Program-made: the position numbers and the translations under genes
Shown: positions 11,675 to 23,724 of the stretch, piece after piece
Layout: every line of letters starts with the position of its first letter
Position numbering within the stretch: the stretch's first letter is position 1
Origin: Vermamoeba vermiformis
Taxonomy: Eukaryota; Tubulinea; Echinamoebida
Assembly: GCA_045837725.1 (NCBI GenBank)
Contig: JBEWZL010000236.1
Coordinates: forward strand, 310,001 to 374,000
Direction: 5' to 3'
DNA: 64,000 nt
Notes under the pieces: generated by a model
Databases searched by the model: none
What the model was told of the DNA's origin: nothing
Seen by the model: only the letters and a program-made list of their open reading frames with translations

Positions 11675-14600
11675 TTAACGCTTCTCTTCCATGTACCGAT
11701 CCAATATATCGCATACTTGTTCGATTGTTGGCCGTTTTTCAGGGTCCATTTGCCAGCATTGGTTCATGATCTCTTTCAGCACTGGATCACACTCTGATGG
11801 CACTGCTGGAGTTGCTCCACGATCACGGATCTCGAGACCAATAGCCATTTGATCTGCTTCTGAGTGGGGCTCTTTGCGAGAAACAATTTCAAACATGACA
11901 ATGCCGAACATCCATATATCAGATCTGTACAAATTAATCGTTAGATTTAATATTTGCGATCAAATACCTACTTTGTACTGTAGACCATTTGCTTCAAAGA
12001 CTCGGGTGCCTATTGACGAATCATTAAAAAATGAGAGGTCATACGATGAACTTCATACCATCCAGCGAATAGGACCGACATTTGACTTTGTTGTTCCTTT
12101 CTTTTGGTCACCGACTTGACGAGACAGGCCAAAATCTGATATCTTTGGCTCATTTCGACTTAGCTATGAAGTGTGTTAAGATTAGCAAATCACGTGGTCG
12201 GTATCACGAGCACAACTCACCAAGATATTTCTCGCGGCAAGATCACGATGCACGATCTGATTCTTGTGCAAGTGATAAAGTCCTTTTGCAATACCCAGTA
12301 CAATCTCTAGTTGTTGTTGCGGCGTGATCACTTCGTTCATGTTGAACAGTTTGTCATCGAGACTGCCGCCATCGCAGAACTCAAGGATCATCACGGGATA
12401 CGGTCCATCTGAGGACACTCCTAGCATTTGAACCACGTTGGGATGCGGTCGAAGTTCACTGTTTAAAAGAGAGGGTGAATTGTTGACACGTGTCATAATG
12501 AGACCGATGCACTTACACCATGAGTCTCGCTTCACGTGCAAAGTCCTCACCAGTTGCGGATGTGTTGATCTTCAATGCAACCTTTGTACGTTGCCACTCT
12601 GATAGATGTGTTACAACGCTGGTTAATTTAAATCATTATCATGATCTTACCGCCAATGAAAACCTTGCCGTAGGCACCAGCACCGATCTCTTTCTTGAAA
12701 GTAATCTCAGCGTAAGGCACGCGAAGGCGGTTGGTACTGGTCTTGTTTTCAGTTGCGGGTGCGAGTGATGTAATGGCACCGTATTTGTTGCTTGATACTT
12801 CGGGAACAGTCGTGTAAGTTGACGATTGGTTTGTTCGCGGTTCAGCCGTGGGTGTATTGAGCTGTGTCGTGCTTGAAGTGTCATTCAATTCTACTGAAGC
12901 ACTCATACGACGTCCATGTTTTTTGTTCGCTGACTTCTCGCTCATTCGTTGCTCGTTGGCTAGTGCTTTCTCTCTCATTTGCAGTTCCTTGTCCTGCATT
13001 CGCTTTTCCTTGGCAAGCGCTTTCTCTTTCATTCGCTGTTCCTTAGCCAACGCTTTATTGTTCATTTCTTGATCGTTATTCAAAGCCTTTTCGACCATTC
13101 GTTGCTTCTTCTTTTTGCGCGCGAAGTACACTGCGAGGAAGATTGCTGCACCGACGCCGAGAGGAACGAGAATAATGGCTGCAATGTAATCGTTTGACCA
13201 ACCGCCATTGGCTTTCTTTTCTGGAGTATTGACTGCTGTTGTCAATGGGCTGGGAGATCGGGTCTCCACCGGACGGCTGCACATCGGTTGGTGTTTGGCT
13301 CACTGGACTGGGGATTGGAGATAATGGGACCGTGTCTGTAGACCACGTGATCGTAGGGACTATGTCTAAAATTAGGTCTTATAAATGCAAATCACGAAAA
13401 GTACTGACATGGATCTGTATCAGCGATTACGCCTTCACCGACTTCGTCTGCAGAAAGAATTAGAAAACAGTAGTGGTCTAATAGGGACGTACTTGGCAGT
13501 GGCATGATGCGAATGCGTTGTACTTCAGCAAGTAGATCGGAGACGCTTGTTCTGGTTCATGAACAATGTTTGAACGGCGTCTTTTGCCGCAACGTCGTTA
13601 ACGGTGTCGTAGATAATATCGGCTCTAAAATACGCTCCCAACTGTCTTTTTTTGCTTTGTTGTGTTCTTAGAAGCACTGCGTCATTTGAAATGTTCATTA
13701 ATTGCGCTAAGGTGTTGCCTAAAACGTTCGCGAAAATGTCTGACGATGAAGTCAAATTCGTTTCAACCAGCAGCGATAAAGCTTTAAAAAGTTAGTTCGT
13801 AATCACAAAAAAATATATCGCGCTTACTCTCTGGACATAATAACAACGAATTCGACACTTCAAATGTCACAACTGTTCCGTCAAGCTGCCATAATCCTAC
13901 TTTAGTTCCTGGCGCAAAATCAACCTGAGATTGATTATTAGTTCAGTATTTAACAATTGCTAGTACTTACGACAAAGGCTGAAAAGGGATAATACAAACT
14001 TCGACCCAATTCAAATTCACCAATAGGAGTGCCCTGTGGCGCCACAACATTGTTCGACGTAGCTGGCAGAATGGTTGCAGTGTGATTTGATCGGTATGAG
14101 AAGTGCCCTCGTCGAAATCCGAATCCACGTTCTTCAATGCATTGAAGTATTGGTGCAACACGATACCCGACACAGGCTCCAATTTGCAAGTCGCAATAGC
14201 TTGCTTCAGGTGTACAACTACCGCAACCGGCGAACGAAGTGTCGCTAGCACAGCCATTGCTTAGTGGAGATGTTGGTATGTACCCGATATCGCATTGACA
14301 TCTCATGTTGCAGAACTCTCCGCCGTCGCATTGTTCTGTAGTCCCTGACACAATGCCGTCACCGCACACATCACCGAAGAACTAATTGAAAAGGTACTTA
14401 GTAGTGAATGAATATTTCAAGGTGACGAGATTACCATTATATTGTTCTGGGTTTTGTTGGCTAGTTTATCCACGTCAGTCATTACCGCAATGTATCCATT
14501 GCCGTACAAGTCGTTGTAATACCGTGCCGTAGCGGCCTCTCTCAATTGACGATTGTCTGCTGTCCATGTTGTCCTAACTTCTAGTGGCACTATTGTACGG

Positions 14601-15745
14601 TTATTTGCAAACGCTGAATATTCAATCCATGACCCCGTTGTTTTCAACTTTGACGGGAACACGAGGAAACCTAATTAACAAACTGTAAGTCTATCATCTA
14701 TACGTCATGAATATTACCGTCATTAGTTGAAGAAGGGTATCTGATTGTGTAATCATCGCCAGAGGTGTCGTTGAATTGATCGTAAGTTACTTCGGTAAGC
14801 TCGAATATGGTCAGTTGCAAGACGTGCATTTTCATTGTAGTGTCCGTAATAGCAATGATCAGGTGTTCTCCTGCCACCGATATGGATGGAGTGTTGGTAC
14901 TAGGCAGTTTAGTAGTGTTATAGTACGCCTGTGGGGTCGTCCAATCGGAAGATTGAAATCTCATCACGGATGTAGTACCGGTGTTGGATTGAACCAGAAC
15001 ATAGAGAAACGCGCCATCACACGCCATATTGATTTTCTTTCCATATTGAAAAGTCATGTTGTAGACCGAGTTTAATGAGTTGTCCAGAATGGTCAGCCGA
15101 GGCACATCCGTTGAGAAACTTTGACCGACCGCCATGTAGTTGTTACTAACTCGGCAACCTGGCTGTTCAGTATTTCCAAAGCCGTTGCAGCTGAATACAT
15201 TGTACAACACCATTTGGCCTACGTTTTAATTGAATATTATTTTTTTTTTCGTAATAACAGATCTTACCTTGCTGGTCTATTTTGAGCGCAATCTGACAAC
15301 CCGCGTAAAGGCCGGTGGTAAGAGAAGTAATAACAACGACCATTTTATCCGGCGAGCTTAATGCCAAAAATTCTCCTACAGAAGTTCCTAGCAAAGGTTT
15401 CTCGTACGTAGTGGATTGCGTCCAATTAGATGAGAATATTGATACTTTGAAGTAATCAATAGACGCACTCGCCTCCATATTAATTACGGCGTATACATCG
15501 AGATCTAATTGAACTATTTGAGCCTGGAAAATGGATTTGTTTGCCGCAAGCAGATCGGTCGCTGTTACATCAAAAGAAAATTGTCTTCTTAATGGTGGGC
15601 CAGGTGATGACCAGGCATCTAAAAAAACGAATAATTAAATATTACTGTTTAAACGGGTTCAAATAATAAGTAACGGTCGTATCGTACCTGGAGCAAAGAG
15701 AACCAAGAGAGTTGTTAAAAATAATATTACCCTAATAGTATTCAT
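11675..15745 (-). CDS. Receptor-type protein kinase (TKL/tyrosine-kinase-like) with Cys-rich ectodomain
   Basis: Start at 15745 with signal peptide MNTIRVILFLTTLLVLFAPG. The ectodomain spans exons around 15620-15290, 15215-14690, 14660-14430 and 14370-13970. It is mostly beta-type repeats with many N-glycosylation sites. It also has a cysteine-rich module, CGDGIVSGTTEQCDGGEFC...CQCDIGYIP, like the Cys-rich repeats of DUF4215-type surface proteins. One transmembrane helix (IAAIILVPLGVGAAIFLAVYF, about 13200) is followed by a juxtamembrane run of KALAKEQRMKE-like repeats. The kinase domain then shows P-loop IGAGAYGKVF, HRDLAARN (about 12230), ISDFGLSR (about 12130), WMAPES and the C-lobe up to 11675. 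HRDLAARN resembles tyrosine kinases, but the overall look fits the TKL receptor kinases that are expanded in amoebae. Ligand and pathway are unknown. Confidence 0.85.
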
Positions 15746-16359
15746 TAATACTCCTCTCTTGTGTTTTTCTAATGATTTAATTTCAATAAGACTGTATCAA
15801 AAAGCCGATTTAAATTTTAAAAAAAAATAGTTGCAACGAATCCAAAAAAGGAAAGTAAGAATCGATCGCGCGATTGCCTCGCGATCATCTATTATTCTCG
15901 TAGAAACGACGAGGCACCTCTATAAGCGGTGAATTATGTACTACCTCGCATCGCTTTGAGCCCACGTTCTGAAAGCAAAATTAAGATTTACAAGCTCAAT
16001 AAGACTCTTCTATTCTCGCCACTTAACCGAGGTTAATCACGATTGGTCGCGACCAAGGCGCTTCGTGAGTCAGGGTATCGCTGTTGAGATGAGCGATAGA
16101 AAGCAGGGCTCTAAGTCCTCGAGGATCTTGATTATCTCACGTTGGCTACATCAGCATCTCTAAAGTTCTACAGCTAACAAGATGGTAACAATTTACTTAA
16201 AATCGCTTTTTGACCAATCGTAGTATTACAACGTCGTTAACTTCCAGATCCGGCATAACTTTTCAATAAACCAAAAAATTTGCTTCAGATGTCCAATTTA
16301 AGTTCTCTCAGTAGATGAGTAGATGAGATGAAAGTTCCAATGATTTGATTATCATGATA
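15746..16359. other. Intergenic with perfect palindromes
   Basis: Upstream of the receptor kinase. Contains the 14-bp perfect palindrome TTGGTCGCGACCAA at 16043-16056 and ATCGCGCGAT near 15865, possible protein-binding sites. No gene seen. Confidence 0.5.
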
Positions 16360-17112
16360 CTAATATTCGGCAGTTATAACGTAACAAAATCTGCCTTTCT
16401 GCGCAATCCAGATGCGATTACGTTGATACTTGCCGTATCTGAAACTGATAACTCTATCAGGACCATCAGCGTGATTAACGACCGTATGAATATCGTGGTG
16501 AGAGCCATTAGTTACTTCAACCCACAAATCGTTCCATGTGCGGATGTGAGGCAGCTCCTCGGGATCTTGCTGCATCTCGCTAAGCTGCATAACAAATTTC
16601 GGTCCAAAATTGATAGAATATACGGATATGAACAGAAAAACTACCTAAATATTGCGAAATTAATGAATTCTAGTACATGGAATGGATTCGTCATATTTGG
16701 ATTTGCCAAAATAAGAACTTACAAATTTGTTATCCTCAGTCCCCATTAGGTCATATATATTTGTACATCTAGCGCCATTCCAGTTCCAACCTTTTTGCTG
16801 AACAGATTCGGAAGTTTCTTTCCAGATAGGATCACGCAGCACCTTTCTATTCTGATTGTTCATCGGATTTGTAACAAATTCCAGTTCACCTAACTCAAGG
16901 TTTGGTTCAGTAACGGTAAGTGTACCTTGGGTAACCAGTTCAAGCCAGATCGAGCGCCAAAAAGCGGATGGAATCTCGTGGATGAATGCCAGGTTCTGTA
17001 ATTCAGTGCTCGTGGTTAAAGACCCTTTGAATTCATCTTCGTCCTCAGCGCGTTCGAGGACTGGCTTCGAGCCAAAGTAATAGTCGGCTTTATTGTCTTG
17101 TTTATTTTCCAT
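16360..17112 (-). CDS. Orphan family protein, copy 1
   Basis: Two exons: about 17112-16719 and about 16644-16360, joined in phase (EDNKF then VVFLFISVY). The protein begins MENKQDNKADYYFGSKPVLE. It has a conserved N-terminal block (TTSTELQNLAFIHEIPSAFW) and a C-terminal block (LPHIRTWNDLWVEVTNGSH, VISFRYGKYQRNRIWIAQKG). A close relative lies at 22943-23724 and a decayed one near 22000-22590. No signal peptide or known domain is visible. The family is unknown to me; three local copies suggest recent tandem-type duplication. Confidence 0.7.
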
Positions 17113-17463
17113 TTTGACGATCTAGACTACAAAATTAATTAAAATTCAGCTAACATGCGCCGTCGCCAAAAATAATAAAATAAACACTTAAAAGTTTTTT
17201 GACTACTTCCAAAATAATCATGGAACTGAAATTGAATTTCACCGCGGATTTGATCTTCAACCAGAAGGATTATTACGCGTTGTGTGGTCGAGTATTGGCG
17301 TATGAGATATTAACATTAACATTGCATTATCTTACCAAGGCTGCGAGGTGTGGTCGCTCCGATTTAGAAGATTAAAATTAAAAGACTTTTTGTCCACGCA
17401 CTCCTCACCGTTAACAGCATATAAATAAGAAGTAATCGACCAGAATACTATTTTTAAACATTT

Positions 17464-19038
17464 TTATTCAGTTTGCATCGGAATAACTAAGTATTGTTGC
17501 GGATCGGTCATTACGTCCGTTAACAACTCGCCAAATTGAATTGTTATTCCTGGTAATTTAATATTATCAAAAATGAGCTTCCATACCTCGAGTGGAAATA
17601 TGGACAAGAACGCTTCAGGTCTAATTGCGATCATTTTGATCGCTGAAAATGTCTTTTGCTTCAGATCGTGCTGCAACTTGTTATTCCGCTTCAGCCAACG
17701 ATTAATATCATGCTTTGTATCCAATCCAAATAATTCTAGTATCCTAATCGCTTTGTTGGACTTCAATGTCTCTGCAATAAGTTTTCCATCGGTATTTTGT
17801 GGCGGCTTGTCCGTGCGTAGATTGAGCTCTGTGAGGGTCGTATTATATTTTAAACTGCTTAAAAATTCCTGGAAATAAATTCGATTTTTGTCGTGTCTGA
17901 GTGGAACTCCCATGTGCAAGATCCGTATCGACTGATTGATTTCCAAAACTTGTCCAATATTCAACATGCCATCTATTCTAATAGGCCCAACTATATGTAG
18001 CTCCGTAAGTGATGAATTGAGGACCAACGCGTCGCTAAAGTCTTCGAACGTCGGATCGATCTCGCAACAATTATCCAAATTCAAGTACTTCAACGACTTG
18101 TTAATCTGCAATACCTCGCTTATATTATTCGTGCTGATAGGGTTCTCGTTCAATGCCAAATGTGTGAGACTCGTGTTGACTTTCAGAGCTTCAGTAATGA
18201 AGCAGCACTCTTCGTCTTCAATGCTGCAGTCTACGACTTCCAATATCTTGAGTGTAGTGTTGACTTTAAGCATGTCTCCTAATGCGCTACAACATTGACT
18301 GTCAAGTTTGCAACGCCGTAACTTTAGCGAGGTAAGTGAAGTGTTCGAAATCAAGCTTTCAAAAAACGAGATCCAGCCTTCAGAATCGTCGAGTAAGCAG
18401 TAAAACAACTCCAAATCTATCAACTGTTGGGGTTTTCTAGCGAAAGCTGTCAAGTGGTCCGCGTAACGGTCAGCAGTGAGATTGCTCAGGGACAACTTTT
18501 GCACCTTGCTGTTCTCTTGCAAGGCTTCAAACAAGGTCGCAAAGCCTTGATCAACATGGGGCATATCGAGCTCAAGTTCTGTGATGCCGCTGTTCTCTAA
18601 CAACATTTCGGCTAACAGCTCCACTTTGTCGTCATTCAGGTCTCCCTCTACAATGCTCAATCGCGTGACAGTGTTGTTGTGTTTCAGTCCGTCGCACAGT
18701 GCTGAAATCATATCAAGTGAAAACTTCGTGTGTGAAATAATAATCGTTTGTAATGTCGTGTTGTCCTTCAGCATGTTATACAGAGACGCGACACAAAATG
18801 TTTGATACACGGCATCACTGGCATAAAATTCCAATGTCTTCACTGAAGTGTTGACCGCTAATGCTTTAAAAATTTGACGCGTAAATTTTAAAGTGTAGTA
18901 GCGGTAGTCAAAAGAAATTGTTTCGAGTGTTCGTGCTGATCGGATGGCATCTGTCAAAAGTTTGAGGCCTCGCTCTGCTTCTCCACTACAATTTAATGAC
19001 TTCATGCCATCGAGAGAGAATGGAATATTTTTAGACAT
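17464..19038 (-). CDS. Leucine-rich repeat protein with F-box-like C-terminal tail
   Basis: Single exon of 524 codons, unusual here where most genes are split. It carries about 12-14 ribonuclease-inhibitor-type LRRs of the form L...L..N..L..L.L (TSLTSLKLRRCKLDSQCCSAL, TTLKILEVVDCSIEDEECCF, TSLTHLALNENPISTNNISE). The C-terminus ends in FPLEVWKLIFDNIKLPG, which looks like the first helices of an F-box. A similar tail ends the LRR protein at 31858-33521. F-box proteins recruit targets to SCF ubiquitin ligases, usually with the F-box at the N-terminus; the reversed order here is notable. A role in ubiquitination is inference. Confidence 0.8.
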   Translation of the reverse strand: MSKNIPFSLDGMKSLNCSGEAERGLKLLTDAIRSARTLETISFDYRYYTLKFTRQIFKALAVNTSVKTLEFYASDAVYQTFCVASLYNMLKDNTTLQTIIISHTKFSLDMISALCDGLKHNNTVTRLSIVEGDLNDDKVELLAEMLLENSGITELELDMPHVDQGFATLFEALQENSKVQKLSLSNLTADRYADHLTAFARKPQQLIDLELFYCLLDDSEGWISFFESLISNTSLTSLKLRRCKLDSQCCSALGDMLKVNTTLKILEVVDCSIEDEECCFITEALKVNTSLTHLALNENPISTNNISEVLQINKSLKYLNLDNCCEIDPTFEDFSDALVLNSSLTELHIVGPIRIDGMLNIGQVLEINQSIRILHMGVPLRHDKNRIYFQEFLSSLKYNTTLTELNLRTDKPPQNTDGKLIAETLKSNKAIRILELFGLDTKHDINRWLKRNNKLQHDLKQKTFSAIKMIAIRPEAFLSIFPLEVWKLIFDNIKLPGITIQFGELLTDVMTDPQQYLVIPMQTE

Positions 19039-19534
19039 GAATCTACGGATGTCGCTTTCTTGAAACGCTATCGGTTTTTTCTAACAGGAAAAATGTCAGA
19101 ATTTTTTTTATTAATAATTAATTATAATTTTGATCGTGTAGTATTTAATTCAAAATATTTTGCGCTTTGCTAAATATTTATTTAAAATTATGACATCCGA
19201 TTTACCTCTGAATTTTGCTCCATGACTCTTTTGGTATCGGCAAGTTATACACGAATTGCGGACTATAAAATATAAATATATGTGTTGGTTTAGTCCCATT
19301 CGCACGGGAATTATGGTGGCTGGTTGAGATGTGTTCAAATAAACAACTTCCTCATTTTGTAATTTAGGTTGCTCCACGTGCAAAACTTAACAGATTTTTA
19401 TCTCCAAGCAGCTGACCGGTCAGCAAACGGCAGTATTGTCAGTGTCACGTCTGTAGATTTTGATTTGAGTAGATCACCCCTTGTAATTAGAAAATAGATA
19501 ATTTACTGTACATCAAGAGTTACTAGGCAGCTAA
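19039..19534. other. Intergenic, AT-rich
   Basis: Lies between the LRR gene (start 19038) and the 3' end of the 7TM gene. A 77-codon minus-strand frame at 19150-19383 has no recognisable features and I do not call it. Confidence 0.5.
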
Positions 19535-21459
19535 TTATACTACGCTAGTCGTGGTAGCAGGAGCGCTTTCGTTGGTAGATTGCACGTTCTGTGTTAATGC
19601 AGCAACGCTAGGTTGACGAGACATTGACGTGGCTATATGCGACGAGCTCTTCTTATTCTTAGTATTAACATCAAATAAGAAAATGCGCGCAAATGAATCA
19701 AAGAAGATCGTGGCCGTGAGTAACGTAACGCCAATAAATTGAGGGACTGGCCGGGAATTGACGTCTCTAAACACAAATACTATGCCCATAACAACCATGC
19801 TAGTCTTCGAAACTCCGTTTAAAATCATTTTCTGCATCATCTGTTGGAAAAATGGTTAGTTTCCTTTTTGGAAATTAATTTATCTTGTCGCAATCTCGTA
19901 CGCTCGACAATCGGCGGAACCTGCGACCGCCACTTCGAATTCCTTCAGTCCGTTGTAACCTCTTCGTAATCTTTCCAATCGTAACGAAGTAAAATATGAT
20001 AAAGCCAGCGGAGATCAGCACGTAAATGATAGTCAAGGCAGAACTTTCAGTGCCAAAGTAAAAGCCTGTCAAACTGACGATCAAATCTGCGGCGATGAGG
20101 GCAAGCATAATAATAAAGAACGGAACCTTCAGCTTGGCCAAGAACGGATAAATACGAATGGAAGTATCGTACAGCGCTTCATGCCTATTTCGGATCTGCA
20201 TGTTAGCGACACTAATACGATGAGTAGTGTTATATTTTACCAGTAGAACGTGATCAACACGAATGTAGCCGTCGAGTAGGGTAAGCTGATAGTATCCAAG
20301 AAGCTGTCTAATGCTCCTCCGAAGATGAAAAAGCAGCCAAAGGGATCTACCACAACGAACAAAATTCTCCCTTGAAAAGTCGAATTAATACAAAATGCTA
20401 CTATAAATAAGGTATATATAGACGCTTACAAGCATTAGCGATGAATTCTAATGCAAGACAGACTTGCGGCACGTTGAAGTGACTACCTTGAACGCGAATG
20501 AACTGCACTAATTTGTACAGCGAGTAAATCATCAGTCCAACGCTGCACGCGCCAAAAATTACTCGAAAAACAACGATTGTCGCGACGCTATTGACTATGA
20601 CATCCGTCCATTCATTGCCTAATATCGGAAAAATTCGCTAATATTAGCCTCAAGTAAAAAGAATAGCATTTAATCACTTCAATAATAGTTTTAATACTAA
20701 CTCCGTAATTATGCTTACCTTCTGAGGTTAATGTAACGAAGATCTGCTCGCCGTTATTTAGAACTTTTGTTACTGGCGTGAACTCGTCACGCGACACTTC
20801 AACGATCGATATGTTGAATGTCGATAAGTCTTCGTACGTCCATATACAGAAATATTGACCGGGGACAACTGTAAAAACGTCAGGACGCATCCGGAATCAC
20901 ATGACTTTTTGTGTCTCACAAAATTAAGTCCTAATAACTTAGTATGATTTTCAGGAATATAGTCCGAAATTTAGCAAATTCTACGATCCAAAAGCAATTA
21001 AAGAATTGTTAAATAACGAATCAAATCTTTGCTAAAAATGCAACTTTTTTGGTTAGACTAATAGCATTAAAGAACTTACGTGTATCAGTAATATAAACAA
21101 TTGCTTTTGCGCCTCGAGAATATAAGGAGAGAAATCCAGGCCAAATTTGGACGCTCGGGACTGCATCCATAATTGCGATCTGTCCTGCAATATCGCTGCT
21201 ATTGCCAAAGACTAAATATCCTTCTATATTATCGAAGAAAGATCGAAAATCATCGCCTAAATTGCCAAAAGTTTTGTAATCAGTAAAGAACAAGCGAGAT
21301 CAAGACTTAAAAAATCTTACCTTTTTTATAAAATTGGGCGGATCTGATTGTCGTGCCATTTAATGAACTCGATCGAATTATTACTTCGCCGGTTGATTGC
21401 GGAATTATAGCTAGTAACAAAAATAGACAAGCAACCGCTGGTAAACATCGTATAAGCAT
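19535..21459 (-). CDS. Seven-transmembrane receptor-like protein with PA-like ectodomain
   Basis: Start at 21459 with a signal peptide (MLIRCLPAVACLFLLLAIIP). The first intron is about 60 nt, with the acceptor TTTAG near 21258. The ectodomain contains GYLVFGNSSDIAGQIAIMDA followed by LYSRGAKAIVYI. That resembles the protease-associated (PA) fold, where a GxI...GA.A pattern is typical. A beta-rich segment follows (YFCIWTYEDLSTFNISIVEV). Downstream exons give about seven hydrophobic segments, including VATIVVFRVIFGACSVGLMI, FVVVDPFGCFFIFG, FFIIMLALIAADLIVSLTG, LTIIYVLISAGFIIFYFV and FIGVTLLTATIFFDSFARI. The cytosolic tail is Ser/Thr-rich (STNESAPATTTSVV). The topology fits a G-protein-coupled-receptor-like or other 7TM sensor. 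Ligand and coupling are unknown. Confidence 0.7.
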
Positions 21460-21999
21460 CTCTATTTAGATAATTGGGCTTAATAGCTTGTTGATTTGTT
21501 TCTTAACGTTAAAAAAAAAAAATTGCAAAAAATAACCTCTGACGCGTTGCGATGAATTTCGATTTTGACACGCGTGTCAATTTTTTAACTTGTGTAAGCT
21601 GCAACTGCTAAACGCTTTATATATGATGCCAATAATTTGCTTTAAGTAGTTATTTGACTGATAATATTACAAGGTATTCCGTTTCAACTTACGGATCCAC
21701 CGGCAAAGTTTCAGTGAAACCAAAAATACGTATTTTTCGCAGATTTTTTGGTTGGCCCGTATCTTGAAGCTTATAACCATTTCAGGACCACCAATGTGCT
21801 CAAATACTAACTATTGTGTCGAAGTTACCGGAAGATGCCGGAGCATACCCGGACGCGTATAATAACAATGAATAATCCTCCTATAGGCTAATAATATTAT
21901 AATAATTATATAGCCTTTAATCAAAAAGAATACCCTCGCACAGTACCCTCTTATAATAAACAACACACTCTGTGTAACAGTTATTTATTTGTTACATAT
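21460..21999. other. Intergenic, promoter region of the 7TM gene
   Basis: Contains a 16-bp perfect palindrome TTGACACGCGTGTCAA at 21565-21580, about 105 bp upstream of the 7TM start codon, and a hairpin GTTTCA-g-TGAAAC near 21707-21719. No coding signal. Confidence 0.5.
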
Positions 22000-22590
22000 T
22001 GTATGAATATCATGATAGAAGCATTTGCTGCCTTCCCACAAATCTTTCCAGGGTTGGATGTGATGTGTGCCGATCCGCGGGATCTTGCTTAGTCTCATTA
22101 AGTAGTATTATGAAGCTCCAGCATTCAAAATAAGCTAAAGCATAACGATCATACGCACAGTGACACTCCCTAATAATAGCGAAAATTAATACGCGTATCG
22201 GACAGATTGAAAGGAGGACAATTCGTCCGGTCCCGAAAAATTTATCCAAATTAAGCAATATACTTACGGTTCGCAGATCCTCAAAGCCCAGTAGCTCATA
22301 TTCAGTCATATATCGAGCATACAGTCTAGTTCCATCCTATATTTAGCGGATTCCGAGTTTCTAACATCATTGTTCAGCGGAGACATCCACCCCCAAAGCG
22401 GTACTGATGTGTTGACGCGACTAAATCAAGCCAGACCTCGCCAAAAAGCGGATGGATGAATGCCAAGTTCCGTAATTCAGCGCTCGTTGTTAAGGAACAT
22501 TCAGAATTCATTCATATCTTCTGCTCGCTCGGACCAAAATAGTAGCTTTGAACCAAAGAAATAGCGGGCTGCCATTGTTTTTCTATTGCG
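22000..22590 (-). pseudogene. Decayed copy of the orphan family
   Basis: The minus strand starts MAARYFFGSK near 22575 and keeps ERAEDMNEF, then hits a stop. Further on it shows remnants parallel to the intact copies: LAFIH and a PSAFW-like piece, YELLGFEDLRT (against VWEIIGIEDLQE) and a terminal piece QDPADRHTSHPTLERF (against QDPEELPHIRTWNDLW). Stops and frame changes interrupt every block. It sits just downstream of the intact copy at 22943-23724, so a tandem duplicate has lost function. Confidence 0.7.
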
Positions 22591-22942
22591 ATATCGCAGA
22601 TCTAGGCTACAAAATTCATTAAAATTCGAACCATACAAAATATCGAGCGAATAATGTATTGTAATAAAGTGGTATAATTTAAATACGTCAAATAAATTAA
22701 TAGAACTCAAATTGAATTTTGGTTCAGATTCGATCACGCAGAGTACGGTTTCAGAGTCATTGCGTCAGTGTATATTAGACACGTATTCACTTTGGTCAAA
22801 CATTCTTCATCGAAACCGGTGTTGTCTCGCACGCAAAAAAAAAATAACAAATACCGAAACGAGCCTGGTTTCTTTAAAGGTCTTTATAATACTTATTTAT
22901 TATTTAATAATATTACATAACTACGTCACTCAACCAAGAGCA

Positions 22943-23724
22943 TTAATATTCGCCGTACAATACGACGTACCAATGATGCAATTTCTCTCGCTTCGCGAAC
23001 CACACCCTGCTCATGTTCCGATAACCATATCTGAATGAGAACACTTTTTCGGGGCCATTAGACGGCGCAATGGTAGCGTCAATGTCGTGGTACTGCCCAT
23101 TCGTTGCTTCGTCCCATAACTGCTTCCACGTGTGGATGTGATCCAAATGCACCAGGTCTTGTGTCATGACGTTGAGCTGGATGTTCATTGTAAGGCCTAA
23201 GCGTTGCGCCTCCACCATAAATATTGCTACCAACTACTCATAAGATTAATACTAGGAAAATAAGGGACTACCTTAACCTCGGATGTACTAACCGAAATTC
23301 AAAAAGGTTAGTACTTTATATATCCACTTACTTCTTGCAAATCTTCAATACCAATAATCTCCCATACCGATACGTATCTATCCCCAGTCCAGTTCCAACC
23401 CTTGTACTGAGCAGCCTCCGTACCCATTTTCCAGATTGGGTCACCACGAAAGAGTCTCGGGTTAGTGTTGTAGATCTCTTTGCTTGAAGTGAATTGCAGT
23501 TCGCCCGTTTCAAAATTTTCTTCAGTCACTTTGAAGGTACCTTTGTTTAATACGTCGAGCAAGATCGCGCGCCAACAAGTGGATGGAATTTCGTGGATGA
23601 ACGCCAAGTTCTGTAATTCAGTGCTCGTTGTCAAAGAGCCTTCGAATTCATTTTCGTCTTCTGCTCGCTCGAGTACTGGTTTGGAGCCAAAGTAGTAGTC
23701 GCCTTTATTGTCTTTTTTTTCCAT
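22943..23724 (-). CDS. Orphan family protein, copy 2
   Basis: Exon 1, about 23724-23334, begins MEKKDNKGDYYFGSKPVLER and ends at GIEDLQE before GTAAGT. Exon 2 starts near 23231 (VAIFMVEAQRLGLTMNIQ) and ends at 22943. It matches copy 1 closely through the first 60 residues and in the C-terminal block (HIHTWKQLWDEATNGQYHDI, VFSFRYGYRNMSRVWFAK). Soluble, acidic, no known domain. Retention of both blocks in two intact copies argues for a selected function that I cannot name. Confidence 0.7.
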
